DNA of 64,000 bases, from positions 1,632,501-1,696,500 of the forward strand of contig NC_011420.2 of assembly GCF_000016185.1 (NCBI RefSeq), in the 5' to 3' direction. The translations under genes and the position numbers were made by a program. The first letter of the stretch is position 1. The number at the start of each line of letters is the position of its first letter. Below are positions 9,302-16,935 of the stretch, in pieces. The notes beneath the pieces are model-generated. The model ran no database searches, was not told the DNA's origin, and was given only the letters and a program-made list of their open reading frames with translations. This DNA comes from Rhodospirillum centenum SW. GTDB taxonomy: Bacteria > Pseudomonadota > Alphaproteobacteria > Azospirillales > Azospirillaceae.

Positions 9302-9982
9302 ATGAGAGCCCCGACCCGGTTTCCCGCCCTGCTGTTCGATTTCGACGGCACCCTGATCGACAGCGCACCGGAGATCGGCTTCGCGCTGAACGGCCTGCTG
9401 GCCGAGCGCGGCCGCCCGCCCGTGACGGAGGCGCAGATCCGCCAGTTCGTCGGCGACGGCGCGGCGAAGCTGGTCGAGCGCGGCTTCGCCGCCGGCGGCG
9501 ACCCGCTGCCGGAGGAGGAGCTTCCCGTCGCCGTGCGCCGCTACCTCGCCCTCTATGCCGAGGTGCCGGCCGTTCCCGGCTCGATCTATCCCGGCGTGCC
9601 GGAGACTCTGGAACGGCTGGTCGCGGCCGGCCACCGCCTGGGCCTCTGCACCAACAAGCCGGAGGGGATCAGCCGCACCCTGCTGCGCGACCTGGGGCTG
9701 GGGCCGCGATTCGCTGCCGTGGTCGGCGGCGATACCCTGCCCCGGCGCAAACCGTCGCCCGACCCGCTGCTGCACGCGCTGGAGACGCTGGGCCATGGCG
9801 CCGACCGCGCCGTCATGGTGGGCGACAACGGCAACGACGTGAAGGCGGCCCGAGCCGCCGGGATGCCGGTCATCGCCGTCTCCTACGGCTATCCGCGGAT
9901 GCCGGTGGTGGAGCTGGGGGCGGACCGGGTCATCGACCTGTTTGCGCATCTGCCGGAGGCGCTGGAGAGCCTGGTGGACTGA
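9302..9982 (+). CDS. gph: HAD-family phosphatase, phosphoglycolate phosphatase type
   Basis: A 226-residue haloacid-dehalogenase hydrolase that removes phosphate from 2-phosphoglycolate or a related small phosphoester. Seen: motif I DFDGTLIDS at residues 13-21, the helical cap, motif II near CTNKPEG (residue 115) and motifs III/IV in KPSPDPLLHA and MVGDNGNDVKAA (residues 149-183). Length fits Gph. The ATG was chosen at the start of homology; the box GAGAGGG is rather far upstream. Substrate assignment within this broad family is tentative. Confidence 0.85.
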   Translation: MRAPTRFPALLFDFDGTLIDSAPEIGFALNGLLAERGRPPVTEAQIRQFVGDGAAKLVERGFAAGGDPLPEEELPVAVRRYLALYAEVPAVPGSIYPGVPETLERLVAAGHRLGLCTNKPEGISRTLLRDLGLGPRFAAVVGGDTLPRRKPSPDPLLHALETLGHGADRAVMVGDNGNDVKAARAAGMPVIAVSYGYPRMPVVELGADRVIDLFAHLPEALESLVD

Positions 9983-10039
9983 CCCGCGTTCCTTTCGCGC
10001 CGCGCGCCACCCGGACCGCCTCGGCCGGGGACCTGCGGG

Positions 10040-10915
10040 TCAGAGCGGCGGCAGCCCGGCCGTATCCCCGGGTCCCATCCGCTCCAGTCCGGACAGGTGG
10101 ATCATCACCGTGCCCAGGGGACTCGACGCCTGCAACCGCACCGGCACCGGCGGCCCCTCCGGCACCGGCCGGCCGACCCAGAAGACGGGCGTGGTGTCGC
10201 GCGCCCGGCGGGCATCGTCGTCCCGGTCGCGCCGCTGCGCCTGCCGCTCCTTCCAGCGCCCGGCCAGCGGCTTGAACTCGATGGCGCAGGCCACCGCCTC
10301 GCCGGCAAAACTGGAGATGTCGTTGGCCGGAAGGGTCTCCCGGCCCCGGTCGGCGAAGATGAGATCGTAGCGCTGGCGCCCGTCATAGACGGGCACTGCC
10401 CCGCCGCAGCCCCGCCCCGCCGCCACCGACTCCAGGGCGGCGACGATGGCGGTCATGGGATCGACGGTCGCCGGCCGGAGATGCTCGGGCACGGGTTCAC
10501 GGTCCTCCTCCGGCGGCGGCTCCACCAGGGCCAGCCGGGGCGTGCCGTCCTCGTATTCCAGGACCGTGTTGCGCGCCTTGCTCCGCCAGACGCTGAGAGC
10601 GCGGTATTCCTGAGGCTGCGGCAGCCCCGCCCCGTCCAGGCGGCCGTGCGAGGTGATGTCCGCCCGCCAGTCGGCCACCCGGCCCAGGAAGCCGTCGGTC
10701 GCCGCCCGCATGCCGATCCGGTAGCTGTCCCGCACCAGAGCAAGGTGCGCTTCGGCATCCATGACGTGGATGCCGCCGACATGGACCGCGTAGGACAGCC
10801 GGTAGCCACCCGCCGGTCCGGCCGCCGCCGGATCCTCCACTGCGGCCGGCAGGGCTGCAGGCGGGACGGCCAGAAGCACGGTCAGGGCGGAAACGGCGGT
10901 GCGAAGGGAACGCAT
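10040..10915 (-). CDS. DUF3108 domain-containing exported protein
   Basis: A 291-residue protein with a signal peptide (residues 1-24, cleavage near ALPA-AV). The rest fits DUF3108: it begins with a YRLSYAVHVGGIHVMDAEAHLAL strand pattern, has a central GFLGRVADWRADITSHG segment, and ends with a domain predicted to be beta-rich. DUF3108 proteins are periplasmic and of unknown function; some are thought to bind lipids or envelope material. GGGAGG supports the start. It converges on gph. Confidence 0.8.
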   Translation of the reverse strand: MRSLRTAVSALTVLLAVPPAALPAAVEDPAAAGPAGGYRLSYAVHVGGIHVMDAEAHLALVRDSYRIGMRAATDGFLGRVADWRADITSHGRLDGAGLPQPQEYRALSVWRSKARNTVLEYEDGTPRLALVEPPPEEDREPVPEHLRPATVDPMTAIVAALESVAAGRGCGGAVPVYDGRQRYDLIFADRGRETLPANDISSFAGEAVACAIEFKPLAGRWKERQAQRRDRDDDARRARDTTPVFWVGRPVPEGPPVPVRLQASSPLGTVMIHLSGLERMGPGDTAGLPPL

Positions 10916-11036
10916 GCGGAACCTCCCGGCGGCGATGCAACGAAGATAGGGCCATGGACCGCACCTGCAACGGCGCATCCGGGACGTCCGGCGGGGACCG
11001 ACAACAACGGCTGCGATCAGTGGCTGCGATAAGTGG

Positions 11037-11066
11037 TTGACAGCCCCCGTTCACCCGCCCTATATC
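11037..11066 (+). promoter_or_regulatory. Promoter of tRNA-Val
   Basis: A perfect -35 box TTGACA (11037-11042) and a -10 box TATATC (11061-11066, 18-nt spacer; CTATAT one base earlier gives 17). The tRNA begins 18 nt past the -10 box. It is the best sigma-70-type match noticed in the window. Confidence 0.8.
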
Positions 11067-11083
11067 ACCGGCCCACGACGGAT

Positions 11084-11158
11084 GGGCGCGTAGCTCAGCG
11101 GGAGAGCATCGCCTTCACACGGCGGGGGTCGTAGGTTCAATCCCTACCGCGCCCACCA
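11084..11158 (+). tRNA. tRNA-Val (anticodon CAC)
   Basis: A 75-nt cloverleaf. The acceptor GGGCGCG pairs with CGCGCCC, the D-arm holds TAGCTCAGCGGGAGAGC, the anticodon stem TCGCC/GGCGG encloses TTCACAC with anticodon CAC at 34-36, the T-loop is TTCAATC, and CCA is encoded. It reads GUG codons. Confidence 0.97.
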
Positions 11159-11208
11159 TCCGTCCCCTCCTCCGGACAATCTGTATCTTCCACACCATGG
11201 GCACCCGC

Positions 11209-12711
11209 TCAGGGTGTTGCCTGCCGTGCCGCCACGTCGGTGCGCTCCGGCGTCTCCACCGCGACACTGCGGGGCGGCGGCTCGCCCTGGCCCGGCGGCA
11301 GGGGGCCCCGGCCCGATGCCGGCCCGCTGCCGCCGCGCGGCGCGCTGGGGACGGCATAACGGTCGTTCAGGCGGCGCACCTCGGCGGACACCTCGGCATG
11401 GATCTCGCGCAGGCGCCTGTCCGTGGCCGGCCCCCAGCCGACGGGCGTGCTCCGCGGAATCAGGGGCCGCCGCGTCGCCTCCAGGAAGGCCTCGCGCACC
11501 GACAGCCCGAAGGCGCCCAGCTTCGCCGGCAGCGACCGGGCGATTCGGGACGCCGCCGCGCGGGCGGTGACCACGCGCACGGCCAGCACCAGCAGCAGCA
11601 CGGCCGCGATGGCGATGTAGGGCCACGGCTCCTGTGCCAGCAGCCCGATCCCTCCTGCCCCGACGGCCGCGGCGATGACGGCGGCGACGCCGACGACCAG
11701 AGCCGCCAGCGTGGCGATGCCGGTGGCCCGGCGCCAGCGCCGCAGGGCGTCGGTGAGGCGCGGCACGGCCTCGTCCCGCACGTCCTTTGCAACCGATTCC
11801 AGCCCGCTGGCGACACGGTAGCCGCGGACGGACGGGATCTGCTGGATGCGCAGCCGGATCTCCGCCATGTCGCGGCGACTGATCTCCTGAAGGCGGGGAT
11901 GCACCTCGGCACTGCCGGCGGCCCGCTCGCTGTAGATCGCGTAGAAGCGGCCCCCCGTGATGCCGACCCCGGCCAGCGCCCGCTGCCAGGCGCCCACCAC
12001 CTCCTCAAGATTGTCCTCGCGCGCCGTGGCGTCGATCTGGTTCAGCACGAACAGGAACTTGGTGGCGTCCGGCCGGTCCTTCACGCGCGCCACCAGCTTG
12101 TCCAGCGTGTCGCGCATCACTCCCGGTTCGGGCTTGCGCGCGTCGAAGACGACCAGCGCGAGGTCCGAGAGGTCGAGGATGTGGTCGATCAGGCGCAGGG
12201 TGGAGGCGCGGTATTCGTCGCTGTCGAAGCCCGGGCTGTCCACCAGGATCAGGCCTTTGACCTCTTCCGCCGGCACCGTCTTCAGCGCCAGGAAGCGGTC
12301 CACCATCTTGCCTTCGCCGGGCACCACCTTCTCGATCTCCGCCCCCATCTGGTGGAAGGGGAAGCGCGGGTCCACGTCCAGCGCGGTGCCCGGCAGTTCG
12401 CGCAGTTCGTTGCCGTGACAGATCACGGTGAACTTGTCGTCCACCGCCTGATTGCCGGTCCGCTGCACCGGCTGGCCGAGGAAGTCGTTGAGGATCGTGG
12501 ATTTGCCGGCCGAGTAGAGGCCGACGGCCGAGATCACCGGCCACCAGCCGATGCGGTTCGTCAGCGTCTCCTCCGGGCCGATCAGGCGCAGGCGCCGCAG
12601 CACGGCATCCATGCGGCTGTAGGTCTCGACCAGGGGCACAAGGTCCGGATTCTCGGCCCTCAGATGATCCCGGAGGCTGTCGATGCGCGCGTCCGCGGCG
12701 GTGCGTGCCAT
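11209..12711 (-). CDS. Dynamin-like GTPase with two membrane segments
   Basis: A 500-residue GTP-binding protein. Seen: G1 loop GLYSAGKST near residue 64, a threonine in DKFTVI as likely G2, G3 DSPGFDSD near residue 157, and G4 NQID near residue 224. Two hydrophobic stretches at about residues 345-366 and 374-392 form a membrane hairpin, and the C-terminal 50 residues are disordered and proline-rich. The large spaced G domain followed by helices and a hairpin fits bacterial dynamin-like or EHD-like proteins, which remodel or protect membranes. No partner dynamin is adjacent, so it may act as a homo-oligomer. It starts divergently from the GlsB-like gene. Confidence 0.78.
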   Translation of the reverse strand: MARTAADARIDSLRDHLRAENPDLVPLVETYSRMDAVLRRLRLIGPEETLTNRIGWWPVISAVGLYSAGKSTILNDFLGQPVQRTGNQAVDDKFTVICHGNELRELPGTALDVDPRFPFHQMGAEIEKVVPGEGKMVDRFLALKTVPAEEVKGLILVDSPGFDSDEYRASTLRLIDHILDLSDLALVVFDARKPEPGVMRDTLDKLVARVKDRPDATKFLFVLNQIDATAREDNLEEVVGAWQRALAGVGITGGRFYAIYSERAAGSAEVHPRLQEISRRDMAEIRLRIQQIPSVRGYRVASGLESVAKDVRDEAVPRLTDALRRWRRATGIATLAALVVGVAAVIAAAVGAGGIGLLAQEPWPYIAIAAVLLLVLAVRVVTARAAASRIARSLPAKLGAFGLSVREAFLEATRRPLIPRSTPVGWGPATDRRLREIHAEVSAEVRRLNDRYAVPSAPRGGSGPASGRGPLPPGQGEPPPRSVAVETPERTDVAARQATP

Positions 12712-12848
12712 CAGTTCGGTTCCCCGTCAGTTCGGTTCCGGTCGTGTCGGTTTCCACCCGCTGCATGAACGCCCGGGGCGCGGGATCGTGCCGTGGCCGG
12801 TGCGCGCAAAACGCCGGAAGCCGGTCCGCAGGCCGTCGGGCGCGTGCC

Positions 12849-12874
12849 GGAACCGGCCGGCCCGTGCGGGTGTT
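12849..12874 (+). promoter_or_regulatory. EcfG-type promoter candidate before the GlsB-like gene
   Basis: GGAAC (12849-12853), 17 nt, then TGTT (12871-12874). This fits the alphaproteobacterial general-stress consensus GGAAC-N16/17-cGTT apart from its weakly conserved first base. It lies 48 nt before the start codon. Confidence 0.55.
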
Positions 12875-12921
12875 GCTGCCCCGTGACCGCACTGCGCCAT
12901 GACCCGAAGGGGGAGAACCCG

Positions 12922-13182
12922 ATGGAAATCCTGTGGACCCTGATCATCGGCCTGCTGGCCGGGATCGTCGCCAAGTTCCTGATGCCCGGCCGCGATCCCG
13001 GCGGGTTCATCATCACCACGCTGCTGGGCATCGCCGGCGCCTTCGTCGCCACCTATCTGGGGCAGGCGATCGGCTGGTACAGGGCCGGCGAAGGGGCCGG
13101 ATTCATCGGTGCCGTCGTCGGCGCCGTCATCCTGCTGGCCGTCTACCGCATGGTCGCCGGACGGCGGAGCACGACGGTCTGA
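12922..13182 (+). CDS. GlsB/YeaQ/YmgE-family small membrane protein
   Basis: An 86-residue protein of the transglycosylase-associated family. Three hydrophobic segments are seen: residues 3-20, about 30-47, and 57-77, with the family's glycine-rich GLLAGIVAKFLMPGRDPGGF at the front. Members are stress-induced inner-membrane proteins without a proven activity. AAGGGGGA precedes the ATG. An EcfG-like promoter upstream agrees with stress induction. Confidence 0.87.
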   Translation: MEILWTLIIGLLAGIVAKFLMPGRDPGGFIITTLLGIAGAFVATYLGQAIGWYRAGEGAGFIGAVVGAVILLAVYRMVAGRRSTTV

Positions 13183-13213
13183 GGCGATGACCGCCTGACG
13201 CCACACCCGCGTT

Positions 13214-13744
13214 TCAGCCGCCGTCCGGGGTCTCCGGTTTGGCGCCGATCCGGCGGGACCGCCACTGCCAGGGCGGTTCCACCCGGCCGGCCCACATGCC
13301 CCGGCGGCGGCTGATCGCCTGGGCCTCGATCGCGGCATAGTCCTGGGCGATGCGGCGATAGGCCAGGGCCCAGCCGGCATTCACCATCATGCCCGCCAGA
13401 TCGCGCCCCTCCACCTTGCAGACGCCCAGCTTGGCGGTTCCAACGCTGGGCTTGATCTCACAGCTCACCTCGCGCCCGCCGATCAGACGCTCCAGCGCGA
13501 GCGACGACAGCGCGAAACAGTCGTAGCTCTGGCCGCGGACATTCTCGCAGGTCTGGCCGCGGTCGGGCGCGTCGATCCCGAACAGACGGATCTCCGTGCC
13601 GTTGACGCTGACGGTATCGCCTTCGACCGCCTTGGCCGTGCCGGCCACCGTCTCGGCCCGCGCCGGCCCGCAGGGCAGCGCGCTCCCTGCAAGCACCGCA
13701 CCGGCCAGCAGGGCCGGCACCGCCCTTGCCCGTAGCCCCGTCAT
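13214..13744 (-). CDS. Thermonuclease-family (SNase-like) exported protein
   Basis: A 176-residue protein with a signal peptide (residues 1-30, ending ARA) and a staphylococcal-nuclease-like fold: AKAVEGDTVSVNGTEIRLFGIDAPDRGQ holds the calcium/catalytic Asp and Arg region, and CKVEGRDLAGMMVNAGWALAYRR matches the middle of the family. Cysteines in CENVRGQSYDC may form a disulfide outside the cytoplasm. Its start codon overlaps the stop of the upstream SRAP gene (ATGA), so the two are translationally coupled. Confidence 0.85.
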   Translation of the reverse strand: MTGLRARAVPALLAGAVLAGSALPCGPARAETVAGTAKAVEGDTVSVNGTEIRLFGIDAPDRGQTCENVRGQSYDCFALSSLALERLIGGREVSCEIKPSVGTAKLGVCKVEGRDLAGMMVNAGWALAYRRIAQDYAAIEAQAISRRRGMWAGRVEPPWQWRSRRIGAKPETPDGG

Positions 13745-14544
13745 AGCAGCCGGGGCTCCCGCGGCCCGCCCCCGTCCGGCCCGTCTTCCGCTTCTCTCTC
13801 TTCCGACAGGGGGCGGATGCAGGCGGCATCGTCGTTGCGCACGGCATTGACCCGCGGGGACACGGGCACGGTCCCCAGCAGATCGTCCGCCGCCGGCCGC
13901 AGCAGGGCCAGCGCCTCTCCGACCGGCGTCGCCGGGTCCAGCCAGCGGCCGCGGTCCGCCTCTGCCAGGATGACGGGCATGCGCCCGTGCAGCGGCCGCA
14001 GGGTGGCATTCGCTTCCGTCGTGACGATGGTCGCGGTCAGCAGCGGCGGGTCCAAGGGCAGCTCCCCCTTCGGGCCGTGCCAGCTCTCCCACAGGCCCGC
14101 GAAGGCCAGCAGACCGCCGTCGCGGCGGCGGATGTAGTGCGGCTGTTTCCGCCCCGCCGCGCCCGACCATTCGTAGAAACCGTCCGCCGGGATCAGGCAG
14201 CGCCGATGTTTCAGCGCCTCGCGGAAGGCCGGCTTCTCCGCCAGCGTGTCGGCACGGGCGTTGATCAGGCGGGCGCCGATGCCGGCATCCTTCGCCCAGA
14301 AGGGCACCAGCCCCCAGCGCATGGGAACGAGCCGGGCCGCGGGACGAGGGTCCGCCCCTGGCTTCCCGGTGCCGTTCGCCCCGTCACACCTGTCGCCCTC
14401 CTCCGACGGCGGGCGCGCGCGGATGACGGCGATCTCCTGCGTCGGCGCCACGTTCCAGCGCGGCGCGAGGTTGGGGCGTTCGGGCACGCCGAACAGCCGG
14501 GCCAGTTCGGCCACGGGTGTGGCCATGACGAAGCGTCCGCACAT
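13741..14544 (-). CDS. SOS response-associated peptidase (YedK/HMCES family)
   Basis: A 267-residue SRAP-domain protein that crosslinks to abasic sites in single-stranded DNA and shields them. The N-terminus MCGRF puts the catalytic cysteine at position 2. Also seen are RWNVAPTQ near residue 29, INARADTLAEKPAFREALKHRRCLIPADGFYEW around residues 94-126 with the active-site Glu, and the HGRMPVIL segment near residue 185 holding the conserved His. An extra low-complexity insertion lies around residues 48-70. The fixed M-C start makes the start certain. It is coupled to the downstream nuclease gene. Confidence 0.93.
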   Translation of the reverse strand: MCGRFVMATPVAELARLFGVPERPNLAPRWNVAPTQEIAVIRARPPSEEGDRCDGANGTGKPGADPRPAARLVPMRWGLVPFWAKDAGIGARLINARADTLAEKPAFREALKHRRCLIPADGFYEWSGAAGRKQPHYIRRRDGGLLAFAGLWESWHGPKGELPLDPPLLTATIVTTEANATLRPLHGRMPVILAEADRGRWLDPATPVGEALALLRPAADDLLGTVPVSPRVNAVRNDDAACIRPLSEEREAEDGPDGGGPREPRLL

Positions 14545-14716
14545 GGACGCGATCCTACCAGCCCGTCTGCCGCCCGGCCAGCCGCGGCGGCCCCGTCAAG
14601 CGGCCCCGTCAAAACGCTGGACATGCCGGCGGCGCTGGTGATGCTCGGGAGTCCGCCCGCCGCCGCCCCTGCGGCCGGCGCCGTTGCAGGCCGTTTCTTG
14701 ACAGGCTGACCCGATC

Positions 14717-15538
14717 GTGACGACAGACGTTCCGCCCCCCGCCCGACTTCTCGGTGCCGTCCGCGCCATCGCCGAGAAGGCCGGCCGGGCCATTCTGGAG
14801 GTCTACCGGCGGCGCACGGGCACGGAGGCCGGGGGGGGCACCGGGGACGCGGGAGCCTGGGCCACCGCCACCTGGAAGGCCGACGGCAGCCCGGTGACGG
14901 CCGCCGACAAGGCGGCGGAGGCGGCGATCCTGCCGGCCCTGCGGCAGCTCACGCCCGGCATTCCCGTGGTCTCGGAAGAAGCCTTCGCCGCCGGCGACAT
15001 CCCCGCCGTGGCGGACAGCTTCTGGCTCGTCGATCCGCTGGACGGGACGAAGGAGTTCCTGCGCGGCAACGGGGAATTCACGGTCAACATCGCCCTGATA
15101 CGGGACAGCACGCCCGTGCTGGGCGTCGTGCATGTCCCGGTCGGCGGGGCGACCTACGCGGCGGCCGGGCCGGGCACGGCCGTTCTCGGCCTGCCCGGGC
15201 AGCCGGACGCCGCGATCGCCGTCCGCCCGCCCCCGGCGGAGGGGCTGACCGTGCTGCACTCCCGTTCGCATGCCGATCTGGAGGCCCTGGCCCGTTGCCT
15301 GGAACGCCATGCGGTGCGGGAGAAGCTGGTGCTGGGCAGTTCGCTGAAGTTCTGCCGCATCGCGGAAGGGGTGGCCGACCTCTACCCCCGGCTGGGCGGC
15401 ACGATGGAATGGGACACCGCCGCGGGCCATGCCGTGCTGGCGGCCGCCGGCGGCCGGGTGGAGATGCCCGACGGGAAGCCCCTGACCTACGGCAAGGCGG
15501 GCTTCGCCAACCCGCACTTCCTGGCCCGCGGCGGCTGA
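14717..15538 (+). CDS. cysQ: 3'(2'),5'-bisphosphate nucleotidase
   Basis: A 273-residue inositol-monophosphatase-fold enzyme that dephosphorylates 3'-phosphoadenosine 5'-phosphate, a by-product of sulfate assimilation. Seen: KADGSPVTAADKAAEAAI near residue 55, the metal-binding WLVDPLDGTKEF near residue 103, and the late WDTAAGHAVLAAAGG near residue 231. VVSEEAFAAGD supplies the conserved Glu. Length matches CysQ. The start is a GTG without an obvious strong ribosome-binding site, and other nearby starts are not excluded. Confidence 0.92.
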   Translation: MTTDVPPPARLLGAVRAIAEKAGRAILEVYRRRTGTEAGGGTGDAGAWATATWKADGSPVTAADKAAEAAILPALRQLTPGIPVVSEEAFAAGDIPAVADSFWLVDPLDGTKEFLRGNGEFTVNIALIRDSTPVLGVVHVPVGGATYAAAGPGTAVLGLPGQPDAAIAVRPPPAEGLTVLHSRSHADLEALARCLERHAVREKLVLGSSLKFCRIAEGVADLYPRLGGTMEWDTAAGHAVLAAAGGRVEMPDGKPLTYGKAGFANPHFLARGG

Positions 15539-15676
15539 CCCGGACATGCGGCGGACACATTTGCAACATTTTGTGACGGAGCGGACATTCATTTACCGCT
15601 TTTGATACCGGACTTGGACATACTCTCGAAACCTTGATTTAAGACATTGCGGCTACTGTCCTCACAGGGACGAACA

Positions 15677-15898
15677 ATGGTGGCCGTCATGCAGACCGCT
15701 CAGCTCGACAAGGATCTTCCGACGCCGTTCGGCCGGGTGACCACCGTGCTGATCTGGGTCGTTCTGCTCACCCTCGCCTGGTCGCTGCCGGTGCTGGATT
15801 ACGTCCGCACGGCGCAGGAGCGGCAGAAGGTCGAGTCCGGCTTCTACTATACGCCGAAGATGCCGGCCGAATGGTACGTGCAGCGCAGCGAGCCCTGA
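15677..15898 (+). CDS. Small single-span membrane protein, unknown
   Basis: A 73-residue protein I do not recognise. One hydrophobic segment (about residues 21-40, containing VLIWVVLLTLAWSLPVL) is followed by a basic, tyrosine-containing tail ending in EWYVQRSEP. The ATG at 15677 has AGGGA upstream; an in-frame start 30 nt earlier is possible. The 138 nt before it are noticeably AT-richer than the surroundings (for example ATTTGCAACATTTTGTGAC), as expected of a promoter region. Confidence 0.6.
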   Translation: MVAVMQTAQLDKDLPTPFGRVTTVLIWVVLLTLAWSLPVLDYVRTAQERQKVESGFYYTPKMPAEWYVQRSEP

Positions 15899-15978
15899 CC
15901 GGGGCCGGTCGCGCCGACCGGCGCTCCCGCAGCGGACGGACCGCTTGACGCGACGGGGGCGGCCCCCATCTCCCCCGG

Positions 15979-16803
15979 ATGACGGATGATCTTCCCGGAA
16001 CCCTGTCCGATGCCGCGCTGCGGGTGCTGACCATGTCGGCACCGGCGGAGAAGGTGCGGCTGACCCGCCGTTTCGCCGCCGCCTGGCGGGAGGGGCGGAT
16101 CGGAACGGTCGGGTCGGTGCCGCCGCCCTTGCGCCCGGCCCGGCCGGAGCGTCCGGTCCTGCTGCCGCCGCGGGAGATGCCGCCGCGCCGCAAGGCGCAG
16201 AGCGTTGCCGGGCGGGTCGCCCTGCTGCACGCCCTGGCGCACATCGAACTGAACGCCATCGACCTCGCCTGGGACATCGTCGCCCGCTTCCATGCCCTGC
16301 CGGACGGCGCCCCCCTGCCCCGCGCCTTCTACGACGACTGGGTGGGCGTGGCCGACGACGAGGCGAAGCACCACGCCCTGCTGTCGGAACGGCTGGCCGC
16401 CCTGGGGGCCGCGTATGGCGATCTGCCGGCCCATGACGGGCTGTGGCAGGCGAGCGAGGCGACGGCGGGGGACCTGCCCGCCCGTCTGGCCATCGTGCCG
16501 ATGGTGCTGGAGGCGCGTGGCCTGGACGTCACCCCGGGCATGGTGGAAAGCCTGCGGCGGGCCGGGGACGACGCCTCCGCCGACGTGCTCCGGATCATCC
16601 ATGACGAGGAGATCGGCCATGTCGCCGCCGGGCGGCGCTGGTTCGGGGCCTGTGCCGCGGCACTGGCGCGGGAACCGCAGGCCTTCTGGCAGGATCTGGT
16701 GCGGCGGCATTTCGGAGCCGGGCTGAAGCGGCCCTTCAACGAGCCGAGCCGCAGCCGCGCCGACTTCCCCGCCGACTGGTACGAGCCGCTGGCCGTGGAC
16801 TGA
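15979..16803 (+). CDS. DUF455 family ferritin-like protein
   Basis: A 274-residue protein with the spaced Glu/His pattern of a ferritin-like di-metal site: HALAHIELNAIDLAWD near residue 84, DDEAKHH near residue 124, LEARGLD near residue 175 and HDEEIGHV near residue 210. This matches DUF455, a group related to tRNA- and other di-iron hydroxylases, whose substrate is unknown. The C-terminal FNEPSRSRADFPADWY is typical of the family. The start ATG has no clear ribosome-binding site. Confidence 0.88.
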   Translation: MTDDLPGTLSDAALRVLTMSAPAEKVRLTRRFAAAWREGRIGTVGSVPPPLRPARPERPVLLPPREMPPRRKAQSVAGRVALLHALAHIELNAIDLAWDIVARFHALPDGAPLPRAFYDDWVGVADDEAKHHALLSERLAALGAAYGDLPAHDGLWQASEATAGDLPARLAIVPMVLEARGLDVTPGMVESLRRAGDDASADVLRIIHDEEIGHVAAGRRWFGACAAALAREPQAFWQDLVRRHFGAGLKRPFNEPSRSRADFPADWYEPLAVD

Positions 16804-16935
16804 TCCGCCCCCGCTTCCAGGCGTCTGATACCGAACAGAAACATTACGGGTATTGGGGCATCGGCGCACGTTCGTTACCATCCCTGCGCCGCGCGGTCCG
16901 CGGACCCCCGTTCCAACAGAAGACCAAGGTATCAG

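Noticed and set aside
11115-11357. Minus-strand frame ending in a GIEPTTPAV-type sequence
   Set aside because: This is the well-known false translation of the antisense of a tRNA 3' end (tRNA-Val here).
15614-15642. Promoter TTGGAC-N17-ATTTAA before the small membrane protein gene
   Set aside because: The -10 match is too weak to list as a feature, although the AT-rich context makes a promoter here likely.
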